Below are positions 1 through 6,819 of a stretch of 9,657 nt of DNA, piece after piece. Position 1 is the stretch's first letter. Every line of letters begins with the position of its first letter. Origin of the DNA: an uncultured bacterium. Its GTDB lineage: Bacteria > Patescibacteriota > Dojkabacteria > SC72. A model generated the notes under the pieces. That model saw only the letters and a program-made list of their open reading frames with translations, ran no database searches and was not told the DNA's origin. The position numbers were made by a program, and so were the translations under genes. The stretch spans positions 1 through 9,657 of the forward strand of contig CALLXA010000112.1 in NCBI GenBank assembly GCA_938015795.1. Direction: 5' to 3'.

Positions 1-1176
1 GATGCTTGATCTTCCAAGCATACCAGAGCTATCAAGATCACCAGCTGGTAAGCGGTTCCAGGTGTATACTTTTTTACCTTTCAAATCCTCATATCCTGTT
101 GCATCGAACAGATCCAGGGTACCAGTAGTATCATTGCATCTGAAGTCTTTATCTATAGCTCCTGTTTCCAATGCTATTGCCATAGTAATAGGTTTCTGAA
201 CTGAACCATATTCATATACATCTGAAACTGCAGAATTCTTTAATATCCAAGGTTCCGAGGCTAACCAATATTCATTTGGATTATATGTAGGATAGTTTGC
301 CATGGCTAAGATAGCCCCTGTAGAAGGATCCATCAGTATTGCTGTTCCACTTTCTGACCTAGTTAATTTTACTCCCTCTTCAAGATGTTTCTCTACTTTT
401 GTTTGTAAGTTAGGAATTAGTGTTAATTTAAAATTTTTACCATTTCTAGGAAGTATTGGTTCATACTCTGCTGTTAAGATAACGTTTCCAGAAGAATCTT
501 TCTCTTCGTATGAATACCCTTCTCTTCCAGTTATATCTCCAAAATAGTAACCCTGTATTCCATATTGTCCTAAAGGATTACCATTTTCAGTTTTTCCAAT
601 AAATCCAAGAACGTGTGATGCTAAAGATCCATTTGGATATATTCTTCTCTCTTCGGGTTCGAAATGTAATCCAAATCCCTGTGTACCTTCTCCAAAGATA
701 ATTGCAGATTGTAGTGCCTTTTTCCTCTCGGTGCTGACATTCTTTAATATTGGGAAATATACAAAATCATCTGTTATATTCTTTTCTATTTGTGATTTTT
801 CAATATTTAAAATACCAGATACTTCAGCTACAAAATTATCTTTATGTTCAAAAAAAAGTTTCCTCTCCTCTTTGTCGGTACTAAGTGATGCAAAAATATT
901 CCATGTAGGTTCATCTACAGCTAGTACTGTGCCATCTGAGGCAGTAATCAATCCTCTGGTTGCTGTTTGTGTTTGATTTGTTTGGTATTGCTCTGATGCC
1001 ATTTTAACAAACATATCAGCCTTTAGAATTTGCCATCTGAATGTTTGAAATATTATTATTAATGCAAAAAAGGTAAGAAAATACCCTAAGAGTAATGTGT
1101 TGTGAGAATAGTTTAGTGATGTTTTGGAAACCTTCTTTTTACTTGTTGAGGAGTATAGATGGTTTAGTTTACTCAT
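1..1176 (-). CDS. ftsI: Class B penicillin-binding protein (FtsI/PBP2-type peptidoglycan transpeptidase), N-terminal part, cut by left window edge
   Basis: The start is ATG at 1176-1174, and 392 codons are open to base 1 with no stop, so the C-terminal part is outside the window. Class B PBPs are inner-membrane transpeptidases that cross-link septal peptidoglycan together with FtsW. The visible order fits the family: a basic cytoplasmic tail, one membrane helix at about residues 28-46, then the N-terminal dimerisation/pedestal segments (RGLITASDGTVLA at 74-86, RRIYPNGSLASHVLGFIG at 177-194, a GIQGYY segment at 206-211). The start of the transpeptidase domain follows (SGTAILMDPSTGAILAMA at 276-293). 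The active-site SxxK is S325-V-Q-K328, in the context YEYGSVQKPIT where most relatives have YEPGSxFKPIT. The SxN and KTG motifs lie beyond the edge. The gene is last in the visible mraZ operon, starting 4 bp after the ftsL-like stop. It could be called ftsI or a spoVD/pbp2-like homologue; position favours ftsI. Confidence 0.93.
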   Translation of the reverse strand, partial: MSKLNHLYSSTSKKKVSKTSLNYSHNTLLLGYFLTFFALIIIFQTFRWQILKADMFVKMASEQYQTNQTQTATRGLITASDGTVLAVDEPTWNIFASLSTDKEERKLFFEHKDNFVAEVSGILNIEKSQIEKNITDDFVYFPILKNVSTERKKALQSAIIFGEGTQGFGLHFEPEERRIYPNGSLASHVLGFIGKTENGNPLGQYGIQGYYFGDITGREGYSYEEKDSSGNVILTAEYEPILPRNGKNFKLTLIPNLQTKVEKHLEEGVKLTRSESGTAILMDPSTGAILAMANYPTYNPNEYWLASEPWILKNSAVSDVYEYGSVQKPITMAIALETGAIDKDFRCNDTTGTLDLFDATGYEDLKGKKVYTWNRLPAGDLDSSGMLGRSSI

Positions 1177-1180
1177 ATTA

Positions 1181-1477
1181 CTATTTTTTAGCTATAACGA
1201 TAGGGTCCTGTATATATACTATTGATCTTTCGTTGTCAGATGATATAGCTAATTTCTCATCAGAAAGTTTTTTAATTATGGTAATAGAATTTGTTTTAGC
1301 TATTTCTTCTTCCATCTCTCTGTTTTCTTCTACTAAGAAATTCTTTTCACTGTTCAATGCCTGTAATCGTGTTCCAAGAGGAGCTAATATTGAATTTATA
1401 ACTAATTGTGAAAGTCCAAAAAATACAAGGGATATTATAAATATTGTAGCAGGTATATTAGTTTTTTTAATTGTCAT
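1181..1477 (-). CDS. ftsL: FtsL-like single-pass membrane cell-division protein
   Basis: This 98-residue protein has a short basic N-terminus, one strong hydrophobic helix at about residues 9-31, and then a charged Glu/Lys-rich stretch (about 36-62) that reads as a coiled coil. A short C-terminal tail follows. That bitopic topology, the size, and the position between rsmH and ftsI are the usual signs of FtsL, which bridges FtsB/DivIC and the FtsWI synthase at the septum. Sequence identity in this family is very low, so the call rests on topology and context and not on motifs; a DivIC/FtsB-type protein is the main alternative. The ATG at 1477 lies 11 bp after the rsmH stop, and the TAG stop at 1181-1183 is 4 bp before ftsI. 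No Shine-Dalgarno sequence is visible, so translation may be coupled to rsmH. Confidence 0.75.
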   Translation of the reverse strand: MTIKKTNIPATIFIISLVFFGLSQLVINSILAPLGTRLQALNSEKNFLVEENREMEEEIAKTNSITIIKKLSDEKLAISSDNERSIVYIQDPIVIAKK

Positions 1478-1488
1478 ACTGGGCAGTA

Positions 1489-2382
1489 TTAATATTTAAT
1501 TAGAGTTCTTAATTTTGACGATGCGGATCTAGGGTTTTGCTCTTTTTCTATGTCGGTTGGGGCAACAGGTTTTTTAAAAAGCAAAGACCCTTTTCCGCTT
1601 TCTACTATTTCGTTAAAAAATTGTTTAACAATTCTATCCTCAAGGGAATGAAATGTTATTACGGAAAGCTTTCCATTCTCGTTTAAGACCTCAAAAGACT
1701 TTTCTAATCCAACCTTCAGACTATTTAATTCATCATTTACCACTATCCGCAGAGCCTGAAAGACTCTGCGTGATGGGTTCTTATTAGAATTATCTGTCGG
1801 CATAACTTTGTAGACAAGTCTTGTGAGATCTCCAACTGTTTCGATAGGTTTGTCAGATTTTTTGATCAATTTAGCAATTCTATATGCATTTTTTTCTTCA
1901 CCATATTTATCAAAGATCTCGGTTAGATCTCTGAGAGATAGCACTTTTAGTAAATCAGATGCTTTTACACCTAATGAAGTGTCCATTCTCATATCTAATG
2001 GTTCATTTTCTTCTAAATAGCTAAATCCTCTGTTATGGGATTCTTCTAATTGTCTAGAAGATAGTCCTAAATCCATTAAAATACCATCTGGTTTTCTGTC
2101 ATATTTTTTTGCAATTCTATCGATTTTACTAAAGTTAGAATTCCCTAATATCCAATTTGAGGATGTTAAAGAATCTTTGTAAAAACTTTTTACAAAATCT
2201 ATAGCATTTTGATCTTGATCAATACTTACAAGTAATCCTTTTGAAGAAAGTTTTTTTAATATTTCATAACTATGGCCACCATCACCTAGTGTACAGTCAA
2301 TGTAAAAACCATTTGGTTGTATATCTAAAGAATCAATTGATTGATCTAGAAGTACAGGTTTATGAATTTTAGACATGTTCAT
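1489..2382 (-). CDS. rsmH: 16S rRNA (cytosine(1402)-N(4))-methyltransferase RsmH (MraW)
   Basis: RsmH uses S-adenosylmethionine to methylate N4 of C1402 in the 16S rRNA decoding centre. The 297-residue length is close to the family norm. Family motifs appear in order: HKPVLL at 7-12, the SAM-binding YIDCTLGDGGHS at 27-38, DQDQNAI at 55-61, DGILMDLGLSSRQLEESHNR at 99-118 followed by GFSY, PLDMRMD at 128-134, FQALRIVVNDEL at 208-219, TFHSLEDRIVKQFF at 243-256, and the C-terminal NPRSASSKLR at 283-292. The ATG at 2382 makes a 14-bp overlap with the end of mraZ. A second in-frame ATG at 2376 (residue 3) is an equally possible start with an 8-bp overlap. The overlap implies co-transcription and probably translational coupling with mraZ. 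Nothing in the sequence looks truncated or frameshifted. Confidence 0.97.
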   Translation of the reverse strand: MNMSKIHKPVLLDQSIDSLDIQPNGFYIDCTLGDGGHSYEILKKLSSKGLLVSIDQDQNAIDFVKSFYKDSLTSSNWILGNSNFSKIDRIAKKYDRKPDGILMDLGLSSRQLEESHNRGFSYLEENEPLDMRMDTSLGVKASDLLKVLSLRDLTEIFDKYGEEKNAYRIAKLIKKSDKPIETVGDLTRLVYKVMPTDNSNKNPSRRVFQALRIVVNDELNSLKVGLEKSFEVLNENGKLSVITFHSLEDRIVKQFFNEIVESGKGSLLFKKPVAPTDIEKEQNPRSASSKLRTLIKY

Positions 2383-2812
2383 TAATATTCATCTTACTTA
2401 TTTCTTGGGCAATTTCGTCACTATTGTTTTTTAGATATTCCAATCTTTCATTCCACTTATCTTTATCCCAAATCTCAATCCAATTTACTAATCCTATGAA
2501 TACAACTTCTTCTCTTAAATTGGCATGTTCAAATAACTGTTGTGGAATTATGAATCTTCCTTGATTATCAGTTGTTATTTCTTTTGCGCCACCAACTAAG
2601 AATCTACTTGTATCTCTGACATTTTTATTTATAAAAGAGCCATTTATAACATCTTTTGCTATGTTTTGCCATAATTCTTTATTTACTAAGATTAAGGCAT
2701 CTTCATAACCTCTGGTGAGAATTATTTCATCACCTAGTTCATCTCTGAACTTTTTTGGAAGTGATAATCTTTTCTTTTCACCTAATTTACTTGTGTACTC
2801 TCCTATTAACAT
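2369..2812 (-). CDS. mraZ: Transcriptional regulator MraZ
   Basis: MraZ is a DNA-binding protein of the SpoVT/AbrB fold with two tandem swapped-hairpin repeats. It forms a ring-shaped oligomer and controls the promoter of its own operon. The 147-residue protein shows both repeats: repeat 1 at about 5-50 (KKRLSLPKKFRDEL at 13-26) and repeat 2 at about 76-125 (TDNQGRFIIPQQL at 81-93, the usual DxxGRxxiP signature). Repeat 1 has lost the Asp/Gly of that signature (LGEKKRLSLP), which is common in first repeats. The gene starts with ATG at 2812 and heads the operon mraZ-rsmH-ftsL-ftsI. Three TGG repeats with 10-bp spacing lie 24-48 bases upstream of its start and are the likely autoregulatory target. 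No Shine-Dalgarno sequence precedes the start codon. Confidence 0.96.
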   Translation of the reverse strand: MLIGEYTSKLGEKKRLSLPKKFRDELGDEIILTRGYEDALILVNKELWQNIAKDVINGSFINKNVRDTSRFLVGGAKEITTDNQGRFIIPQQLFEHANLREEVVFIGLVNWIEIWDKDKWNERLEYLKNNSDEIAQEISKMNINEHV

Positions 2813-2835
2813 AGTAAGAAAACTTTATCATATTT

Positions 2836-2860
2836 CACCACTCTTTACCACTTCTTGCCA
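2836..2860 (-). promoter_or_regulatory. Probable MraZ operator (three direct TGG repeats, 10-bp period)
   Basis: On the minus strand TGG occurs at 2860-2858, 2850-2848 and 2840-2838, exactly 10 bp apart. The two proximal units read AAGTGGT and GAGTGGT and the distal one GATGGCA. Known MraZ targets are direct repeats one helical turn apart: TGGG repeats separated by 5 nt in E. coli and AAAGTGG repeats in mollicutes. The array begins just downstream of the inferred -10 element and covers the predicted start of transcription, so bound MraZ would block RNA polymerase. Sequence and spacing are seen directly; binding by this MraZ is inferred. Confidence 0.75.
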
Positions 2861-2862
2861 TC

Positions 2863-2891
2863 AATTTAACATTGGATGAAATCTTCGTCAA
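2863..2891 (-). promoter_or_regulatory. Predicted sigma70-type promoter of the mraZ operon
   Basis: On the minus strand a -35 element TTGACG (2891-2886) is followed by a 17-bp spacer and a -10 element TAAATT (2868-2863), preceded by TG in the extended -10 position. Predicted transcription start is near 2856, giving a leader of about 44 nt to the mraZ ATG. The placement immediately upstream of the TGG repeats supports the call. The -10 hexamer matches consensus at four of six positions only. Confidence 0.6.
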
Positions 2892-3064
2892 GTGAATTCT
2901 GTTATAGGTTGAAATATATGACTCTGGGATATTGAAACAATTCTATTTGGTAACGGATTTGAATATTGTTTATAAAAATTTGTTCATAAACCGATAACTG
3001 AAATTATTGAATATATTTTAAGAAAAACATATATTAGAATATGTAATATTATCTAAATAAATAT

Positions 3065-4441
3065 ATGAAGATATTTTTAAAAGATATAGTTGAAAGATAC
3101 CCTGAATTTGAAGTGCTGAATTACAACGAAAATGCATTTTTTTCAAGATTTAATCATGACTCAAGGGAGATTAAACAAAATGATCTCTTTGTACCTTTAG
3201 TGGGAGATAGATTTGATGGACATGATTTTATAAATGAAGCTTTACAAAAAGGATCATCAATTTCACTTTGTGAAAATTCCAAAAATTCTTTACTTGGTGA
3301 TACTGATAAGCCTATTATTTTAGTAGATTCCATACAGGAAGGATTAGAAAAAATAATAAACTATTCAATATCCCCTATCACAGCTCCTATTGTAGCTATT
3401 ACTGGTAGTACAGGTAAGACAACAACAAAACAAATGTTGGTAACTATACTTCAGAGTCAGATGAATGTTTTGTTTTCAGATAAATTTAATACAGTTTGGG
3501 GAAATGCTATTTTGTTAAGCGATTATTACAATGAAGATGTTGTTGTTTTGGAATGTGGAATGGATAGAAAAGGAGAAATAGCATGGCACTGTAATTCTTT
3601 TGATCCAGATTTAGGTATTCTTTTAAATGTGGGTTATGTTCATGCTGAAACTTTAGGAGGTATAGAGAATGTATATCAAGAGAAGAAAAATTTGGCTGAT
3701 TACTTAGATCGATGTGGCAAACCATTGGTATTAAATATTGATGATGAGTGGTTGGTAAAAATCAAGGATAATTATAAATCTGAATTAATTACTGTTGGAA
3801 AAAAATCAGAAGCTATGTTTAGGTTTCAAAATGTTGATGTAAGTCCTGATGGTACAAAATTTGAATTAATATTTGAAGATAATACATACCTTGTTCATAT
3901 TAATGTCTTTGGAGAAGAACTTGCTTACAATGCAGCTAGTGCTATTGCAGCTGCATCTCGTTTAGGTATAGACGTTGATGATGCTGTTAATGCTATTCGT
4001 GCTTTTCAACCTAACAATGGGAGATTTGAAGCTATTGAATTAAAAGAAAATATTATACTAGTTAATGATGCTTATAATGCGAACCCAACATCTATGAGAA
4101 TGTCCTTGAATACATTTAATAGGTTGTATCCATCTTCCTTGTATCATAGAATTGTTATCTTAGGTGATATGAAAGAATTAGGAGATGTTTCTAAAAATAT
4201 GCATATTCAGTTAGGTGAATTTGTAAAAGGTTTTAATTTTGAACAAGTTTTCTATATAGGTGACTACTTTGCAGAATTTAAGACAGGAGAAAAAATAGAT
4301 TCTCCAGATGAAATGGCTGCTGGTTTAGTAGATATTTTGGATGAGAAAAAAGACAAAAAAATAGCTATACTTCTAAAAGGAAGTCATAGTATTGGTTTAT
4401 ATAATATTCCTGACTATTTAAATAAGTTAGGAATTAATTAA
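3065..4441 (+). CDS. murF: UDP-N-acetylmuramoyl-tripeptide--D-alanyl-D-alanine ligase (MurF)
   Basis: MurF is a cytoplasmic ATP-dependent ligase that joins D-Ala-D-Ala to the UDP-MurNAc-tripeptide, completing the pentapeptide precursor. The 458-residue length is normal. The N-terminal substrate domain shows DSREIKQNDLFVPLVGDRFD (32-51) followed by GHDF. The central ATPase domain has the P-loop GSTGKTT at 114-120, the metal/ATP Glu at 163 in VLECGMD, and a QEKKNL segment (205-210) that probably carries the carbamylated lysine. The C-terminal domain has NNGRFEAIEL at 317-326, DAYNANPTSM at 335-344, LGDMKELG at 367-374 and KGSHS at 438-442. DAYNANP distinguishes it from MurC/D/E. It is the only plus-strand gene between two minus-strand blocks, diverges from mraZ by 252 bp, and its stop overlaps the murA stop by 8 bp. 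It therefore needs its own promoter. No Shine-Dalgarno sequence precedes the ATG. Confidence 0.96.
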   Translation: MKIFLKDIVERYPEFEVLNYNENAFFSRFNHDSREIKQNDLFVPLVGDRFDGHDFINEALQKGSSISLCENSKNSLLGDTDKPIILVDSIQEGLEKIINYSISPITAPIVAITGSTGKTTTKQMLVTILQSQMNVLFSDKFNTVWGNAILLSDYYNEDVVVLECGMDRKGEIAWHCNSFDPDLGILLNVGYVHAETLGGIENVYQEKKNLADYLDRCGKPLVLNIDDEWLVKIKDNYKSELITVGKKSEAMFRFQNVDVSPDGTKFELIFEDNTYLVHINVFGEELAYNAASAIAAASRLGIDVDDAVNAIRAFQPNNGRFEAIELKENIILVNDAYNANPTSMRMSLNTFNRLYPSSLYHRIVILGDMKELGDVSKNMHIQLGEFVKGFNFEQVFYIGDYFAEFKTGEKIDSPDEMAAGLVDILDEKKDKKIAILLKGSHSIGLYNIPDYLNKLGIN

Positions 4442-5726
4442 TCCATTCTATGTCTGCACCTAGTTTTTGTAGATTTTCAACAAACTCAGGGTGAGCCCTC
4501 TTTATACTATCTGCATTTGTAATCACTGATTCACCATCAATAGATAGAGCAACCATTAAAAGAGCTACGGTTGCTCGAATAATATCAGGAGCATTTACTG
4601 TGGCTGGTTTTAATTCTTTTCCTCCGAATACAATAATTCTGTGAGGATCACACATTACTATATGTGCTCCAAACTTAATCATTTCAGGAATCCAGAAAAA
4701 ACCACCTTCGTACAATTTGTTCCAAAACATAACTGAACCGTGTGATTTAACAGCAAGAGCGATCATCAAAGGCATCAAATCTGCAGGGAAATATGGCCAT
4801 GGAGCTGCCTCTATTTTTTGCAAAAGATTCTTAGTATATGGATCAACTACTTTTAGATTTTGATTCTCTTTTACTATTGCAGTATCTCCTTCATATTCAA
4901 TATTTACACCTAGCTTCTCAAATGATTTGTTAATTAATGGGAAATACTCTGGTTCAGAATTCTTAACCCTAATCTCTCCGCCTGTCATAGCACCTAGTGC
5001 TAATAATGTCGTTATCTCATGATGATCAGAAGATATTGTGAATTCTGTACCATGTAAATTTTCAACACCTTTAGCTTCTAACCTACAAGAACCTACTCCA
5101 TTTATTTTAGCTCCCATTTGAATTAAGAAATTACATAAATCTTGAACATGAGGTTCAGATGCAGCGTTTGTCATTACAGATTTACCCTTAGCCTTGACTG
5201 CAGCCATTATGAAGTTTTCTGTTGTAGTAACACTCATATAGTCTTGCCATATTTCTGCACCAAACAAACCATCCTTGGTATCTATATCAATAAAGCCATT
5301 GATAGAAACCTTTGCACCAAGATCTTTGAGAACATCAATATGAGGATCTAATTCTCTAATACCTAATGAACAACCACCTATATCTGTTTTTATCTCTATA
5401 TGATCAAAACGAGAAGCTAATGGACCAAGAAGTAAGATAGCTCCTCTCATTCCTAATGGAAGTCCATTACCATCTAAGCTGTTCTTGAAATTAGAGTTAT
5501 TTATTTTTAAAACCTTATTCTCCTTATCCCAATCAATTTGAGAACCAAGTTCAATCATCAAATCTATTAACTTACTAACATCAACAAGGTCAGGTACATT
5601 TTTAAGAACAACTGTTTCATCTGTAAGCAAAGTAGCACAAATAATGGGTAAAGCAGAATTCTTATTCCCTGCTGGAGTTATTTCTCCAGTTAATTTTTTA
5701 CCACCCCTAACTAAAAGATTTGACAT
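4434..5726 (-). CDS. murA: UDP-N-acetylglucosamine 1-carboxyvinyltransferase (MurA), divergent
   Basis: MurA transfers enolpyruvate from PEP to UDP-GlcNAc, the first committed step of peptidoglycan synthesis. The 430-residue protein has the EPSP-synthase-like two-domain layout. Conserved elements are GNKNSALPI at 20-28 (Lys22/Asn23), MRGAILLLGPLASRF at 93-107 (Arg94), GGCSLGIRELDPHI at 117-130 with the PEP/fosfomycin-reactive Cys119, and TTTENFIMAAVKAKG at 167-181. NAASEPHVQDL (187-197), PWPYFPADLM at 309-318 (Asp316), CDPHRIIVFG at 359-368 and LGADIEW at 422-428 follow. Several usually invariant stretches differ: YEGGFF (339-344) replaces YESRFF, PDIIRAT (380-386) carries one extra residue relative to DLRAG/DIRAG, SDHHEITT (233-240) replaces PDRIEAGT, and IKRAHPEF (408-415) replaces IDRGYE. 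It starts at ATG 5726, 12 bp after murB, and its stop overlaps the convergent murF stop. The MurA name fits best; full activity is inferred. Confidence 0.92.
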   Translation of the reverse strand: MSNLLVRGGKKLTGEITPAGNKNSALPIICATLLTDETVVLKNVPDLVDVSKLIDLMIELGSQIDWDKENKVLKINNSNFKNSLDGNGLPLGMRGAILLLGPLASRFDHIEIKTDIGGCSLGIRELDPHIDVLKDLGAKVSINGFIDIDTKDGLFGAEIWQDYMSVTTTENFIMAAVKAKGKSVMTNAASEPHVQDLCNFLIQMGAKINGVGSCRLEAKGVENLHGTEFTISSDHHEITTLLALGAMTGGEIRVKNSEPEYFPLINKSFEKLGVNIEYEGDTAIVKENQNLKVVDPYTKNLLQKIEAAPWPYFPADLMPLMIALAVKSHGSVMFWNKLYEGGFFWIPEMIKFGAHIVMCDPHRIIVFGGKELKPATVNAPDIIRATVALLMVALSIDGESVITNADSIKRAHPEFVENLQKLGADIEWIN

Positions 5727-5738
5727 ATTATTTTATTA

Positions 5739-6746
5739 TTAAATTATATTAATCTCTGATTCTAATTTGATACCAGTACTGTTAAAAAAATCTTCTTGAA
5801 TCATATGTATTACAGAAAGAATCTCTCCCCCAGAAGCATGATTATAGTTTACAACAATTAAAGGATGATTTATCCAAGTACCACATCTACCATCAAACAA
5901 TCTCCTATTCTTCCACCCTATCCTTTCTAATATATATGCTGCTGGTATTTTAACCATATCATTACCCGCTTCATAACTAGGTAGATCAGGAAACTTTTCT
6001 AGTAAACTCTTATACTGAGATTGGGAAATAACGGGATTCTCAAAAGTACTACCACACGAACCGTACTCATCTATATTTGGTAACTTCTCTTCCCTTATAT
6101 TACAAACAGCCTGAAAAACCTTTTTTAAAGTATATGGCTTTGAAAAATTTTCATCCAACTCTTTCTCAATACCCTTGTACTCAAGATACTTGGAAGGAAC
6201 TTCTGCATTATTATATAACTTTGCTAATTTAAGAGTAACACTAATTATAATACCTTTGTTTTTCAAACCATTTTTAAAAATACTATCTCTATATCCAAAA
6301 CAACAATCACTATTAGAAAGAACCTTTATAACACCTGTATTAAAATCAAAAAACTCAACACTTTCTAAAACATCTTTAATCTCACTACCGTAAGCTCCAA
6401 TATTTTGTACAGGAGAAGCACCCACTGTACCAGGTATCATTGCTAAATTCTGTATCCCTAGCCAATTATTACTTACCGACCATTCTACTATCTTTGTCCA
6501 ATCCTCCCCTGCAGCAATTTTCAACCAAACACAATCATTCTTCTCTGAAATAATATCCCTTCCAAGAATATTAACTTTTACAACTGTACCGTCAAAATCC
6601 TTAGAAAAGAGAGTATTCGCACCACCTCCTAATATGTAAAAATTTTTCTTAAAAACATTCTTCTCCCTCAAAAAATAAATATCATCTATACTATCTATTG
6701 AAAAATATTCTTTAGCTTTACAATCTAATTTAAAAGTATTAATCAT
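5739..6746 (-). CDS. murB: UDP-N-acetylenolpyruvoylglucosamine reductase (MurB), type I
   Basis: MurB is the FAD- and NADPH-dependent enzyme that reduces the MurA product to UDP-MurNAc. From the ATG at 6746 the protein has 335 residues; a TTG codon one triplet upstream (6749) could also serve but the ATG is preferred. Numbering from that TTG, the FAD domain shows YILGGGANTLFS at 38-49 and IPGTVGASPVQNIGAYGSEI at 105-124. The substrate part has CCFGYRDSIFK at 149-159 (Arg154), NIREEKLP at 217-224, and CGSTFENP at 232-239, where Ser234 is the expected proton donor. The end is LESEINI, with Glu332 the expected second catalytic acid. The YRxS motif and the roughly 40-residue segment between LKLAK and NIREEKLP mark the type I (E. 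coli-like) form. It precedes murA by 12 bp, so the two consecutive pathway enzymes are probably co-transcribed and translated together. Confidence 0.95.
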   Translation of the reverse strand: MINTFKLDCKAKEYFSIDSIDDIYFLREKNVFKKNFYILGGGANTLFSKDFDGTVVKVNILGRDIISEKNDCVWLKIAAGEDWTKIVEWSVSNNWLGIQNLAMIPGTVGASPVQNIGAYGSEIKDVLESVEFFDFNTGVIKVLSNSDCCFGYRDSIFKNGLKNKGIIISVTLKLAKLYNNAEVPSKYLEYKGIEKELDENFSKPYTLKKVFQAVCNIREEKLPNIDEYGSCGSTFENPVISQSQYKSLLEKFPDLPSYEAGNDMVKIPAAYILERIGWKNRRLFDGRCGTWINHPLIVVNYNHASGGEILSVIHMIQEDFFNSTGIKLESEINII

Positions 6747-6783
6747 CAATCTAAAGTTTTAAGATTAACTCTCTAATACAAGG

Positions 6784-6812
6784 ACTATATGCTTTTTGTA
6801 CCATATTTTTAA
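6784..6812 (-). promoter_or_regulatory. Possible promoter for murB-murA
   Basis: In the gap between the murG stop and the murB start, the minus strand carries TTAAAA (6812-6807), a 17-bp spacer, and TATAGT (6789-6784), five of six matches to the -10 consensus. The predicted start near 6777 gives a leader of about 30 nt to the murB ATG. In sequence this AT-rich such matches arise easily, and read-through from murG is equally possible since no convincing terminator is seen. Confidence 0.35.
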
Positions 6813-6819
6813 TATACTA

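Larger units (their letters stand above)
2813..3064. other. Divergent intergenic region between mraZ and murF
   Basis: This 252-bp AT-rich stretch has no gene. Its left part holds the mraZ promoter and MraZ repeats. The right part must hold the murF promoter, but no -35/-10 pair with good spacing stands out; TAGAAT at 3035-3040 is a possible -10 without a convincing -35. A small inverted repeat, ACATAT at 3027-3032 and ATATGT at 3039-3044 with a 6-nt loop, lies about 20 bp before the murF start and overlaps this -10. I see no terminator, riboswitch or RNA gene here. Confidence 0.6.

Noticed and set aside
302..976. Plus-strand ORFs of 81 residues (302-547 and 731-976)
   Set aside because: Both lie antisense to the well-supported ftsI coding region and show no recognisable domain.
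1095..1499. Plus-strand ORF of 134 residues
   Set aside because: It lies opposite the ftsL-like gene and the ftsI start, and looks like a hydrophobic mirror of them with no family motif.
3027..3044. Inverted repeat upstream of murF as a regulator site or riboswitch
   Set aside because: It has only 6-bp arms of mostly A/T, which are expected by chance in sequence this AT-rich; no conserved RNA element was recognised.
6747..6749. TTG as the murB start codon
   Set aside because: An ATG follows directly at 6746-6744, leaves the conserved NTF motif intact, and is the more likely initiator.
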